50,415 bases of DNA from Trichomonas tenax (lineage: Eukaryota > Parabasalia > Trichomonadida > Trichomonadidae). Position 1 is the first letter of the stretch; each line of letters opens with the position of its first letter. A program made the position numbers and the translations under genes. The notes below the pieces were generated by a model. It searched no databases. It was given only the letters and a program-made list of their open reading frames with translations, and was not told the DNA's origin. The stretch is from assembly GCA_023091735.1 (NCBI GenBank), contig JALKBU010000298.1, positions 1 to 50,415 on the forward strand, read 5' to 3'. Shown in pieces: positions 18,960 through 28,648 of this stretch.

Positions 18960-19396
18960 TACAGAGTTGGTCATATCGATCGCTTTGACTCCGAGGAAGT
19001 TCGCGATCTTGATCTAGACTTTCTCTGCGAAGATGTCTGGTTGGTTCTTGCCGTCTGTCTTGATTGACAAAGGATCGAAGAAGTATATGTCAGTTTCGAT
19101 CGAAGGCATTCCAAAGAATATCAACAAGTGCCATCGATTGTGCTCGAAGAAAGACAAGTGAACGATGTCGCGCGGGATTCCAAGCATCGTATATCTGAGA
19201 GCGATCATCTGCACAGGGAGATCAGACATGAAGGCACCGAGGTGGAACTTGAACATGTATTCGACAGATGTCGTCCCTCCTTCTGGTGCGAGCATTGCTG
19301 GTGGTGCTTCAGAGTCGAGTGCGTTGTCAATAAGCTTCTTCGAAACGCCTGAGTTCTTAGACCTAAGGATGCTAAAATGGTCACTTTTTGCTTATG
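18960..19396 (-). pseudogene. PlsC/LPCAT-type acyltransferase fragment with premature stop
   Basis: A minus-strand frame from about 19396 to a TAG at 19014-19016 carries the second half of a glycerophospholipid acyltransferase: 'APEGGTTSVEYMFKFHLGAF' (motif III, normally FPEGT), 'SDLPVQMIALRYTM' (motif IV), then 'IFFGMPSIETDIYFFDPLS' and 'QPDIFAEKV'. After the stop, homology continues in the same frame ('KIANFLGVKAIDMTNS'), as in LPCAT proteins, so the TAG is an internal nonsense change. The catalytic HxxxxD half is absent and no start codon exists. Its GC content is clearly higher than its surroundings, suggesting a recently duplicated piece of a functional gene. Confidence 0.7.
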
Positions 19397-19472
19397 AAAT
19401 ATGATACATAATAAAAACAAACATTATATTATTTAGAGAATAGATGATATCGCATATGTAAAATTATATTGA

Positions 19473-21134
19473 TTAAATTGCGCCTTTTTCTTGCAGGAAC
19501 TTACGGATTTCATCATCATTGGCCAAGCAAAGCGGTGTCATTCCTCTATCCGATTTAGCGTTAATATTTATTTCTTTTGAACAAAGGAGACTTTTAATGC
19601 AGTCTAAGTTTCCAGCTTTGACAGCGTGATGTAACGAAGTCCAACCTCGTTGATCCGTAATGTTAATGTTGCATTTTCCACTTCCAGCAATAATTTGGAG
19701 ATAATCCGCTTTATTGTCATTAATACATTGGAAAATTGCATACTTGCCTAAGCTATCCTTGTAATCGAAGTTAATTGACATTCTTTCTACAAAATCTCTG
19801 AATTTTGTTATATCTTTGCATAAAAGCAATCTATGGATTGGTGTTTTGCCACTTCTGTCTAATTTCGTCAAAATTTGGTTCTTAATATTAGGAGAAAGTA
19901 TTCGTAACAAACTTTCAAAAACAAAAACGTTTCCTGATTCACAAGCAATGTGTAAAGCAGTTCTACCTTCTTTATCTGTCAATTTAGGATCGAGTGTTGA
20001 TATGTTGAACAGTAATGAAGCAATTTCTCCGTTATCATTCAATTCACAAGAATAAATCAACGGAGTTTTGCCTTTTTTATCTTTCTGATTGACAGATGGA
20101 TATGATTCTTGCTCTAATATTAAGTTAACTACTTCTTTGTTAGAATTAGAAATTGAAATATGCAATGCATTCATTCCTTCATTGTTTACTGCTCTTTCAT
20201 CATTGCATTGTATTCTCAAGAAGTACGAAACTACATCTAGATATCCATTTTGAACAGATATCAAATAAGCAGTATTTCCATCATTATCTGTTGCATTTAT
20301 TATAGATTCTGGCGAATTTTGTTGCTCTTCATCTGATTCTTCGTGTGGGCAGTTGATTTCATCTATGCTGTCAATTCTATATAAATCCATTGTCATGAAA
20401 TCCCAAGATGGAGCTCTTTGTAATTCTGAGTCTGAATAAATCTTTGAAACCAGCATTGCAATAATTTCTGATGTGTTTTTGGTAGCTGCAATATGTAAAG
20501 GAGTTTGTCCGAGTGAATTTTTGATATTCAGTTTGATTTGTGAATATTTTAATAAAGTTTGTATCATATAGATATTTCCGTGCGAAACAGCGATGTGGAG
20601 TGGTGTGTTTCCTTGATTATCTTGCGTATTTATGTCAATTTGTTTCAATGATAAAACATAATCAATGACAGACTGTGTTCCTCCGATTGAAGAACCATGC
20701 AAAATCGTACTTCCGAACGAATCTTTGACTGTTGGAGGAATTTTCAACACATTTAGCAAAAATTTGAACACTTCGAGGTCACCGAGACCAGCAGCCAAAA
20801 TAAGAGAACGTGAAAAGTCAACCTTTTTGTCAGCCAATACTTTAATCGCGTATATGTGACCACCAGTCACTGCGAAATGAGATACATCTCTGTAAAGGTT
20901 GTCTTGCTTCGTAACGTCAACACCATGCGACAACATGTAGTTTATGCACTGCATTGAGCCGTAGTATGCAGCTACATGAAGCAAAAATGGAGAATAATGA
21001 AAGATTTTTTGGTATTTTGTCGTAACCTGCTTAAATTGGAAAGTGTTGTAAACGGATTTAGGAATTTTCTTCACGAAAGTCTCAAATTCGTCCTGAGAAA
21101 CAACTCTGAACGCTTCCTCCTCTGTGAGGAGCAT
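19473..21134 (-). CDS. Large ankyrin-repeat protein
   Basis: 553 residues made almost entirely of ankyrin repeats, roughly 12 to 14, with canonical 'GNTPLHIAVSHGNIYMIQTL', 'GQTPLHIAATKNTSEII', 'GRTALHIACESGNVFVFESL' and 'GWTSLHHAVKAGNLDCIKSL'. An acidic insert (about residues 250-280, 'EINCPHEESDEEQQNSP') interrupts the array. There is no membrane span or kinase domain. ANK stacks bind protein partners; the partner is unknown. ATG at 21134 is preceded immediately by TTTGTCGTGTAAAA, an inverted copy of the TTTACACGACAAA motif, with two more copies further upstream. The family is greatly expanded in trichomonads. Confidence 0.85.
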   Translation of the reverse strand: MLLTEEEAFRVVSQDEFETFVKKIPKSVYNTFQFKQVTTKYQKIFHYSPFLLHVAAYYGSMQCINYMLSHGVDVTKQDNLYRDVSHFAVTGGHIYAIKVLADKKVDFSRSLILAAGLGDLEVFKFLLNVLKIPPTVKDSFGSTILHGSSIGGTQSVIDYVLSLKQIDINTQDNQGNTPLHIAVSHGNIYMIQTLLKYSQIKLNIKNSLGQTPLHIAATKNTSEIIAMLVSKIYSDSELQRAPSWDFMTMDLYRIDSIDEINCPHEESDEEQQNSPESIINATDNDGNTAYLISVQNGYLDVVSYFLRIQCNDERAVNNEGMNALHISISNSNKEVVNLILEQESYPSVNQKDKKGKTPLIYSCELNDNGEIASLLFNISTLDPKLTDKEGRTALHIACESGNVFVFESLLRILSPNIKNQILTKLDRSGKTPIHRLLLCKDITKFRDFVERMSINFDYKDSLGKYAIFQCINDNKADYLQIIAGSGKCNINITDQRGWTSLHHAVKAGNLDCIKSLLCSKEININAKSDRGMTPLCLANDDEIRKFLQEKGAI

Positions 21135-21135
21135 T

Positions 21136-21223
21136 TTTACACGACAAATATTACTGTCAAAATGTCAGAAATAGTTTTACATGACAAATCTATGCCAATT
21201 TTAGTGATTACTTACACGACAAA
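21136..21223 (-). promoter_or_regulatory. Three copies of TTTACAYGACAAA upstream of the ankyrin gene
   Basis: TTTACACGACAAA at 21136-21148 touches the start codon. TTTACATGACAAA lies at 21176-21188 and TTACACGACAAA at 21212-21223, the last directly followed by TTGTCATGTCAA. Spacing is about 40 bp, close to the spacing of the array at 8367-8548. Confidence 0.5.
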
Positions 21224-21340
21224 TTGTCATGTCAACATTTTTTTACTCTGCTTTTTGTTTGTAGTGGATTAATTCAAGCTTATAGGTGCAGTAATAACTC
21301 AGGCTTTTAAGCATTTGTTATATATTTATATTTAGCAAAT

Positions 21341-22236
21341 TCATTCCATTTGAAGATCACAACATAATTCGGATATGATGATGAAATTTGAAAAATCGAA
21401 TCTCCAGATATTGTGAAATGGATTATCTTTTGTCGATATAGATTGAATTGGGCAATTATTGGGTATAAGCTTATTGTCTTCAATCGATTGTGCGTTGATA
21501 TTTTTGTCAACATTAAAAGTAACGGAGCAATTAATTATATAAGCGTTGTTAACAATAGCAGTAAAAGTTTCACTGACTAAGTAATAGCATAAGAGTTCAA
21601 TTATTCAGATATTCAGTTCCAGTAAAGCATTGCATTAAATATTGAGTATTATTATAATCTTTTATTATAATAAAGTTGCAGATTATGGAAGAAGTAGATT
21701 GGCTATCTATTCCTAAAGTTGGAAATTGCTGATTAGATGCGTTCCCAATAAACATTAGACATGATATTTTATTCGAATAATGTAACTTACCAGTAAATAT
21801 ATCACCTTCTAAACTTCCTGATTTATTATTACTTAAATTTGCTGTATGAATATAATTATCAACTTTATAACAATAATTATAGAACTAATGTAACGTTATA
21901 ACCAGTATTATATTGTCCACACTGCGATAGTTCAATCATCTCAATAAATGATTGGCATTTAAGGGGACCGCTAATAGCAACAGCTTCACCAAATATTTGA
22001 CCTTTATTCTCGAAAAAATATAATTTCGATAAATTTGCTATTTTTATATTATCAAGGAATATTGCACCACCAGAAACATCACGACCAGCTGAAGTAGCTA
22101 GCGTTCCAGAATTTGTGATATTTAAAAACTTACAATTCGAAATTAAATGTTCTTTTCCTGCAACATTATTAGAAATTGTTCCACCAGATGTCGTGCAGTA
22201 AAGATTTTGAAATACAGAAAATTTAATTACATTCAA
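21341..22236 (-). pseudogene. Beta-helix surface protein, multiply frameshifted
   Basis: Three minus-strand frames in succession read as one degraded protein. 22236-21877 contains 'GRDVSGGAIFLDNIKIANLS' and other Gly-Gly-Ala-Ile turns. About 21870-21597 contains 'SNNKSGSLEGDIFTGKLHYS'. About 21540-21341 contains 'NCSVTFNVDKNINAQSIED'. There is no ATG at the front (the first codon is TTG after a TAA), and at least two frame changes are needed. It belongs to the same family as 17764-18789. Confidence 0.6.
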
Positions 22237-22426
22237 GCATTAATGATGCAACAATATACCTGCCATAAAAAATTATTTGAATAGCCTCACAAATTTTGAA
22301 TTACATTGGGGTATTTGCGAATGTTTGATGTTCTTATCTGCATCAAATTATTAATATCATTCATATCAAATTATGAGTATTAAGGTGATTCACATTCTTC
22401 AAAATTTAACACACATAATAAATACT

Positions 22427-25057
22427 TTATTTAAATAATGAGATTATTCTCGATAAATCAAGAATAGGTGCTAAAATATCCTTTGCTTTTGTTGTATTTC
22501 CTGCCAAAAGATATAACATTGCTGAATGAACTAAAGATCTTTGTTCAGCTAAACTCTTTGCGACTTTTTCGATTGTCGCTTTTCTATCCTCATCGCGCGC
22601 GAGTGAGCATGCAATGTGCAAAGCCATCTCTACTTCTGAGTTCTGTAAACATAATCTTGCTGCTTGACCAAACTGCTTCGTAATTAGTAAAATATCGACT
22701 GCTGTGTCTTGGCAGTTATTGCCAACTAATGCAGCAACAACTGCAGCAGATTCCGCAGAACTTTCAAGATTCAAATATCCGGCCTTGAGCGCATTCTTCT
22801 CGAACGATGTTAAACTTGCATTTGGAGTTAATAATATTTCAAGCGCTGCTTGTCTGTCACCTCTCAATAATGCAAATCTTACTCTTCTATTTGTTGCATT
22901 GTCTCCATGACTTCTGATGAAAAGATAAGAAAGGCTCTTAAACAATGACTGAAGATTCGCTTGAGTGTTGGAGATATCGAAACTCAATGGAGAAAACATT
23001 CCGGAATAAGCTCTTAACAATTCTCCAAAAATGAAATGTCCTGTTAAATCACAAAGTTTTGCTGCTTCTTGGATTGTTTTAATCTTCTTGAATTCGTTTG
23101 TGAAATACTCTTTGCGTGAGAAATCACTGAACAAAATTGGAATATCGAGCATAGCAGTAGGAACTCTATCATATCTTGTTTCTAAGTCTGCTGTGTTCAA
23201 AACTGAAATAGATTTCTCACCCTGAAGACAGCCAATAAAATGCTGCTCGTCTAAGAACTTAATGATTGTTGCCTTTGGCTTCATGGGTTTTGAAACTAAA
23301 ACATGAGTGATATCCATGAAGAATGTACTGTTGACAGAATCAATGACAATTGCGTTCAGCTTGCAGAATTCAATAGAACTGATTGGCTTACTTGAAACTT
23401 GAACATTGCTGATTGCTTTTGTATCCCATCCGAAAGAGAAAACTTTTCCATGGAATGTTCCAACAAAGAAGCAATTATTTGTGCCAACGGCACATGAAAT
23501 GAGAGATCTTTCAATGTTAATCTGGAACGACTTGATGAAAACTGTTTTGTCGGAAATCGCAAATTGATAAACAATACCAGATGGTGTGAGAGCCCACATT
23601 TCATCAGGATTTGTGCAAAATACAATAAACGTCTTGCAGCTGTTTGCAAACGATGCGATTTGTTTTCCTTCGCTGTTGAAAAGAACCAAAATTGATTCAC
23701 CGAGAGAAACAGAGAAATACTTCTTGTTTGGAGATACTGTAATAACAGGAGGCTCTATGCAAGACAATTCTTGAGAATCTTTCAAAATTGATTTGTAAGA
23801 GAATGTCTTTGAATCGTATAAAATAACTTTCTGTCTGTTATTTTCTGTTCCTGATATTACAATGATATCATCAGAAACATGTGAAATAGAGTTAATAGGT
23901 CCTTTGATAGCTCTGAAGTACTGATTGAAGGAGCAGCTTCCAACGAAATTCTTTGGAGAATCTTTTGGAATTGTGCACATTCCGACATATCCATGTTCAC
24001 TTGACATAGCAATCGAATGATCAGTGATTGCAATGTCTGTGGGTTTGAAGTATGGGAATCTTGCAAGACTATTAACTCTGAACTTCCTGTTAACTATTTG
24101 AATCATGTGCATGCATCCGCGTGATAAAAGACAAAGTTTGTCGTTCAAAAATCCAAAACCTGATTCATATGTTTCTTTGATTCCATCATTGACAGCATTA
24201 ACGCATTGGAATGAATCCAAAGAAAGCATATCAATGCAGCTCAATCGTATGCTAGTTCTGTGAATAATTGCAATAAGTCTGTCATCAGATTTCGGGAAAA
24301 ACACATCATAAATTATATCACCTCTACTTTCAGCTTTGTAAATGCATGTGAACACATTGTCTTTAAAAGTATAAAGAAAAACACCTGAAGTACCTACTAT
24401 ATAAATTGCGTCGTCTAAATGTGGATAAAAATTGCAATTCATGAATTGACCGTGATCGGTGTCATAAAAAACGAGATTTGACTGTATTTTTGCACCAGCT
24501 GGCGTATCTATATCAGTAATAAGTGAGAATTCGCCAGACGAACAAAAATATAATAATTTTGTATAATTATGAGGAGAAATTCGTAAAATATTTGGTGAAT
24601 ACGGTGTCTGAAGTGTCCAAACGAGGTTTGGTGTATCAAGTGGACTGAAATCAACGCAATATATTGTATTTTTCGATGTTCCAATATAAAATTGAAGTGG
24701 TTTTACCGGAGAACCAACGCTTGAGATCGGGAAAGACTCTTTGAGATGGACGGAGTTCATAACTGTGTTACGTATGAAGTCGAAAACCTTAATATCACCG
24801 TTAGAATCGCCGATAAATAAATATAATGGAGTAAAACCATCGGAATTGAAGCCTTGTGACCACGTCATTGTTGTTATTGGTGCATCTGAGCCCTTAATCG
24901 AAGAATAAATGTCGACAATTCCGTTGTGCTCAATATAAAATGTGATATATCTGTCAATGGCCGACGCAATGATTCCATTCTGGCTCCACGCGATGAGTAG
25001 CTTCTTCGTACCGCTCTCCCAATAAGGGAGGTCCTTGATTGCGAATGGTAAAGCCAT
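22427..25057 (-). CDS. WDR11-like double WD40 propeller trafficking protein
   Basis: 876 residues from ATG 25057; the frame is open to a TTG at 25117, and TCATATTTTTT, an Inr variant, lies between. The N-terminal half holds two degenerate beta-propellers. It begins with 'GIIASAIDRYITFYIEH', then 'LYLFIGDSNGDIKVFDF' and 'SPNILRISPHNYTKLLYFCS', which follow the block order of WDR11. The C-terminal 250 residues are an alpha-solenoid ('RVRFALLRGDRQAALEILL', 'CQDTAVDILLITKQFGQAARLC'). Family knowledge: WDR11 with FAM91A1 captures AP-1/golgin vesicles at the trans-Golgi network. A propeller-plus-solenoid coat-type protein is certain; the WDR11 identity is likely. Confidence 0.75.
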   Translation of the reverse strand: MALPFAIKDLPYWESGTKKLLIAWSQNGIIASAIDRYITFYIEHNGIVDIYSSIKGSDAPITTMTWSQGFNSDGFTPLYLFIGDSNGDIKVFDFIRNTVMNSVHLKESFPISSVGSPVKPLQFYIGTSKNTIYCVDFSPLDTPNLVWTLQTPYSPNILRISPHNYTKLLYFCSSGEFSLITDIDTPAGAKIQSNLVFYDTDHGQFMNCNFYPHLDDAIYIVGTSGVFLYTFKDNVFTCIYKAESRGDIIYDVFFPKSDDRLIAIIHRTSIRLSCIDMLSLDSFQCVNAVNDGIKETYESGFGFLNDKLCLLSRGCMHMIQIVNRKFRVNSLARFPYFKPTDIAITDHSIAMSSEHGYVGMCTIPKDSPKNFVGSCSFNQYFRAIKGPINSISHVSDDIIVISGTENNRQKVILYDSKTFSYKSILKDSQELSCIEPPVITVSPNKKYFSVSLGESILVLFNSEGKQIASFANSCKTFIVFCTNPDEMWALTPSGIVYQFAISDKTVFIKSFQINIERSLISCAVGTNNCFFVGTFHGKVFSFGWDTKAISNVQVSSKPISSIEFCKLNAIVIDSVNSTFFMDITHVLVSKPMKPKATIIKFLDEQHFIGCLQGEKSISVLNTADLETRYDRVPTAMLDIPILFSDFSRKEYFTNEFKKIKTIQEAAKLCDLTGHFIFGELLRAYSGMFSPLSFDISNTQANLQSLFKSLSYLFIRSHGDNATNRRVRFALLRGDRQAALEILLTPNASLTSFEKNALKAGYLNLESSAESAAVVAALVGNNCQDTAVDILLITKQFGQAARLCLQNSEVEMALHIACSLARDEDRKATIEKVAKSLAEQRSLVHSAMLYLLAGNTTKAKDILAPILDLSRIISLFK

Positions 25058-25689
25058 CCGAAAGCAAATAAAAAAATATGATTCCGATATCGGTCTTAAA
25101 ATTTTAATTATTGACAAAAATCAAACATTTAAGCAATACAGATAATGAATTTCATATTTTTTGAAAAAGTAGCACACATTTGTTATTTTGACATTATGAC
25201 ATGTAAATTAAAATTGAATTGACCTTTGACTTAATTGTAATTGAAAATCAAATTGCGGAAAGCTGTTGAATACCACAGATTCATGTACTTTGTAGATCAA
25301 TCTTGAAAGCGTCTAAACATTGCAATGTAATAGATTAAAGCATATTATAATTATGATGCTGTACAGATAAATCACATAAATAACAGCTCTTTTTGTTCTA
25401 TTGGTATCGAAGATTGAATTGCCCATGATTAAAGAACCATAATTCATGGAAAGTTGATTCTAAATTGCACTTGAAACTGAGCGATTTTCAGCATATTAGA
25501 ATCAACGTTTATAAAATTGAAGAAATTGTTGTTTTTACCCTTCATCATCTCTGATCGAGAACTTTACTATATAAGAAATTTCTTCATTATCACATTTTGA
25601 TGCCCCTTTTTATCAGCAAAAAGTTTTATTCTGAAATAGCTATAGAAAGATAAAGACATAAATAAAATTATACAATATAATTGGACATA
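25058..25689. other. Intergenic, no gene seen
   Basis: About 630 bp of AT-rich sequence. It holds the leader of the WDR11-like gene and, at 25197-25209, TGACATGTAAATT, a half-diverged copy of the promoter motif seen elsewhere. No ORF with family signature and no RNA gene is visible. Confidence 0.5.
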
Positions 25690-26507
25690 TAATTCTATTA
25701 CATGTTAGTTGGTAATCATTGATTTGATTAATTTCATCATTTTTGAATTGAATAAATGGCAATTGGCTAATATAACTGTTATTGTAACATTTATTGTATT
25801 TATGTTTTGAGTTATATTTTCTAAATTTGTAAAAATAATGCAATTCACAATACTCTTTTCCATTTGGTATATGAAATAACAAAAAAATCCTTTTTTGGTA
25901 ATTCAAAAATGCATTCATTGAAGGAAAAATTTGCACCATTGCTTAATACAGATAATGTGTTAGTAGCTAGTTCAATATCGAAAATGTTGTTTTTATAAAT
26001 ATGAGTATTTGATGAATCATAGCCTCCAATTAAGCAGCCACCTGTTAATGGTCCGATATCATTCACATTACAATATTGAACGGTGCATATCAATCTATAT
26101 ACCACCATAAATCCATATTGAAAGTTATTGTTCACTGATGAAACATTCAAATTGGAAACCAATGATGACGAACCTTGGAAATTCAACATGATGCTCTTAG
26201 TAATGCTTTTAAACAAAGAACTTAGTGATAAATCCGTTTGCATTGCAATATAAATCGAAGATGATTCAAAAGTATTATTATAAAAATTCGATAGTTTCAT
26301 ATTAAATTTTGTTGAATAAATTATTCCTGATCGTGAAGGAAAGCATCTTTGAATTGAAGATAATTCAAATGAAATGAATTCAGTTCCACAATGAAAAATA
26401 ACACATCCTTTTTCATTTGTATAAATCTGACAAAACATGCATGAACGTACTAGAAATGAAGATGAATTTGATATTAAAGTTCGTTTTGTTAATAGCTTTG
26501 AATACAA
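25690..26507 (-). pseudogene. Beta-helix surface protein, broken at both ends
   Basis: A minus-strand frame from 26507 (TTG after an upstream TAA, no ATG) to 25845 encodes Asn/Ser-rich beta-helix turns, for example 'LTGGCLIGGYDSSNTHIY' and 'NVSSVNNNFQYGFMVVYRL'. A second frame continues from about 25880 to 25690 with a Cys-rich, Asn/Tyr-rich end ('YCELHYFYKFRKYNSK'), so a frameshift lies near 25860. It is the third clear member of the family in the window. Confidence 0.55.
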
Positions 26508-26714
26508 TGGCGTACTTATATAATTTTAAAACACTTAGCTTATTGTTACTCTTTGGATCCTAATAGTATCAGATGAATTTGATGTTTGAACAATGTTGCT
26601 TTTGTAAAAACAAAGGTAACTTTAAGGTTCACTAAGGTTATTTTTATTATGAGTCTCCAATAAAAACATAGAGAAATAGATTTCTCATGAACGATGAATA
26701 GTTACTATGGCATG

Positions 26715-26801
26715 TGCATTGGCAGTTGTTAGGTTTTAGGAAATTTAGCGATTTTTTCTTGATCAATGTAAATTTCCTAAAACATAACAACTGCCAATGC
26801 A
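26715..26801. repeat. Near-perfect 33-bp inverted repeat (hairpin)
   Basis: The left arm 26715-26747 (TGCATTGGCAGTTGTTAGGT...) and right arm 26769-26801 are complementary at 32 of 33 positions, with a 21-nt loop. It lies in the 433-bp gap between a broken beta-helix gene and broken gene copy A; I see nothing else in that gap. Confidence 0.85.
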
Positions 26802-26940
26802 AAGAACAAAAAATAATCGTCATTCTTACAAAACGCCGGTATATGATTTCCGTATGCGATTTTTTCTGTTTTTCCTATTGCGTATCTCCAATTTACACAT
26901 CGGATATCGCCGGAAAGATATGCGCTATGATAGCTTTCAT

Positions 26941-27342
26941 CTAAATGAATACCTCGAAATGTGGATTTTCACCTGAAATAAATTCATAGCTTAAGTCACC
27001 ACATCTTGATGTAATTGTTGCATTTTGATGCCAAACAATAACAAATGGCTCTTGTTGATATTCAAGCATAAAGGAATAATATGAATTACTTGAACTATTG
27101 AATATTTTAAATCTATCATCATTGTAAGAAAATAACAAATATTTATCTCGATTAAATGATAGTTTTGCAGAATCTATACTATCAAATGCACCAGTTGCTG
27201 CATTATGATGAAAAACCTTGAGCCAATATGAACTGTTGACCTCAATAACATGATTGCCATTTAATTTATAAACTTTTTCATGTAATACAAATGGTTCATT
27301 ATATAGATCAGGCAGGAGAGACTCCTGCTTATACCGTGTCAC
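26941..27342 (-). pseudogene. Tandem degenerate paralogue, copy A, unknown family
   Basis: 133 codons are open, but the first codon is GTG and a TGA precedes it; no ATG start exists. It encodes 'EKVYKLNGNHVIEVNSSYWL', 'KLSFNRDKYLLFSYNDDRFK' and 'EPFVIVWHQNATITSRCGDL', then stops. Copy B (27534-28185) reproduces these segments and continues beyond them, so A is truncated. The GTCACTTTTT word overlaps its front end (27338). Predicted to be extracellular from the Asn/Ser-rich, Cys-containing beta-strand pattern; family not recognised. Confidence 0.5.
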
Positions 27343-27533
27343 TTTTTGAAATTTTCATCCTTTCCTATGTCAATATCTATTGGTTATATTTCAAAGTTAT
27401 AAAACAATGATTTAGTTTGGCAATAGAATATAAATGGAAATGAATGAAGAATATTATCAATGAAAATAAACGTAATTTTCAATCAAGTATCATCCATAAA
27501 AATTAATTTGACAACTTTAATTTTTTACGTGAT

Positions 27534-28185
27534 TTATTTTCGAGAATCATAAATTAAAATGAAAACAGAAATAAGAAAAATTTTTGAATATATGGGATAA
27601 ATCATATGCCGTGAGCAATGACAATTTAATGGTATAAGAATATTCAAAGAGTTTAAATTATATAACTCAATCGAAAGGTCAACAAATTGAACATATTTTG
27701 CAATGCCATCAATAAATGCTGGAAAATATTCTTCATATATTGTACTATATGTACCAATAGCATAATGCCAAAAATTACATTTGGAATCACCTGAGAAAAA
27801 TGCCGAATTGTGTCCTTTTTCTAGATGTAGGCCTCCAAAATGTTTCCATGCTCCATTTACATCAATTCTTTGGAAACCCATATCTCCACATGCAGAAGTA
27901 ATGGGTTTTGTTTGACACCAAACTATATGCTGTGGTATTTGTGCGTATTCATGAAGGAAAAGTAGGATACTGAATCATTATTCAATTTAAATCGATTATC
28001 AGCAAACGATATTATTGAATATCTGTCTGGATGGAAAGAGAGTTTTGTTGATTCTAAGTTGGAAAATTGACGTTCTCAAGAATTTTGATGAAATATTTTC
28101 AGCCAATATGAACCATTGAACTCTGTCACATAATATCCGTTTAATTTATATATTTTTTTCATGTAAAATGTATCGATCATTTGAT
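27534..28185 (-). pseudogene. Tandem degenerate paralogue, copy B, unknown family
   Basis: The front part (about 28185-28090) reads 'KKIYKLNGYYVTEFNGSYWL' and stops; a second frame gives 'TKLSFHPDRYSIISFADNRF'. A third (27881-27534) continues with 'GDSKCNFWHYAIGTYSTIYE' and ends in a hydrophobic segment plus short basic tail ('FLISVFILIYDSRK'), like a type I membrane anchor. At least two frameshifts are needed. Together with copy A this marks an old tandem duplication. Confidence 0.5.
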
Positions 28186-28648
28186 ATATATTGCAGGTTG
28201 TTTTTAATGTATTTTTGAATTCCAAATTTCAAGCCGAATATTTATTTTGATGACACGGTTTCTTGGAATTGAATCACTCATACATACTCCAAGTCTATTA
28301 TATTATTTTTAAAGCAGCCTATTATCTTCCATACTCTGGAGATCCATTTTAATTTGAATCTTTCTAATCGATTTTAAATTATAGAATCTGCAAAAATTCC
28401 TCAATATATAAGATAACCAATTACATAAGTTAATACAGTGTAATAATCTCAACATAAATTCATGAAATTTTTTCCACCAATAATTTTAATTTGAGGATTC
28501 AAAAAATGAAATTTATCCAATATTGTTAATATACACTCTCTATAATGTATATTAAATGTTTCTATCATCAAAACTATCCAAAAGCAATCACAGAACGAGA
28601 AAAATGAGAAAATGCAAAGTATACAAAACGTGATCGGCAACTTTAAAA
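28186..28648. other. Intergenic, no gene seen
   Basis: About 460 bp of AT-rich sequence. No ORF with signature, no repeat arms. GCAACTTTAAAA directly precedes the next ATG and resembles the CCACTTTAAA before KRR1; it may be a divergent Inr. Confidence 0.45.

Noticed and set aside
23356..23700. 114-codon minus-strand frame inside the WDR11-like gene
   Set aside because: It is in another frame of a clear coding region, with no motif.
27312..27328. 7-bp hairpin GCAGGAG/CTCCTGC as a terminator
   Set aside because: Too short, no T tract in a sensible position, and it lies inside a decayed coding frame.
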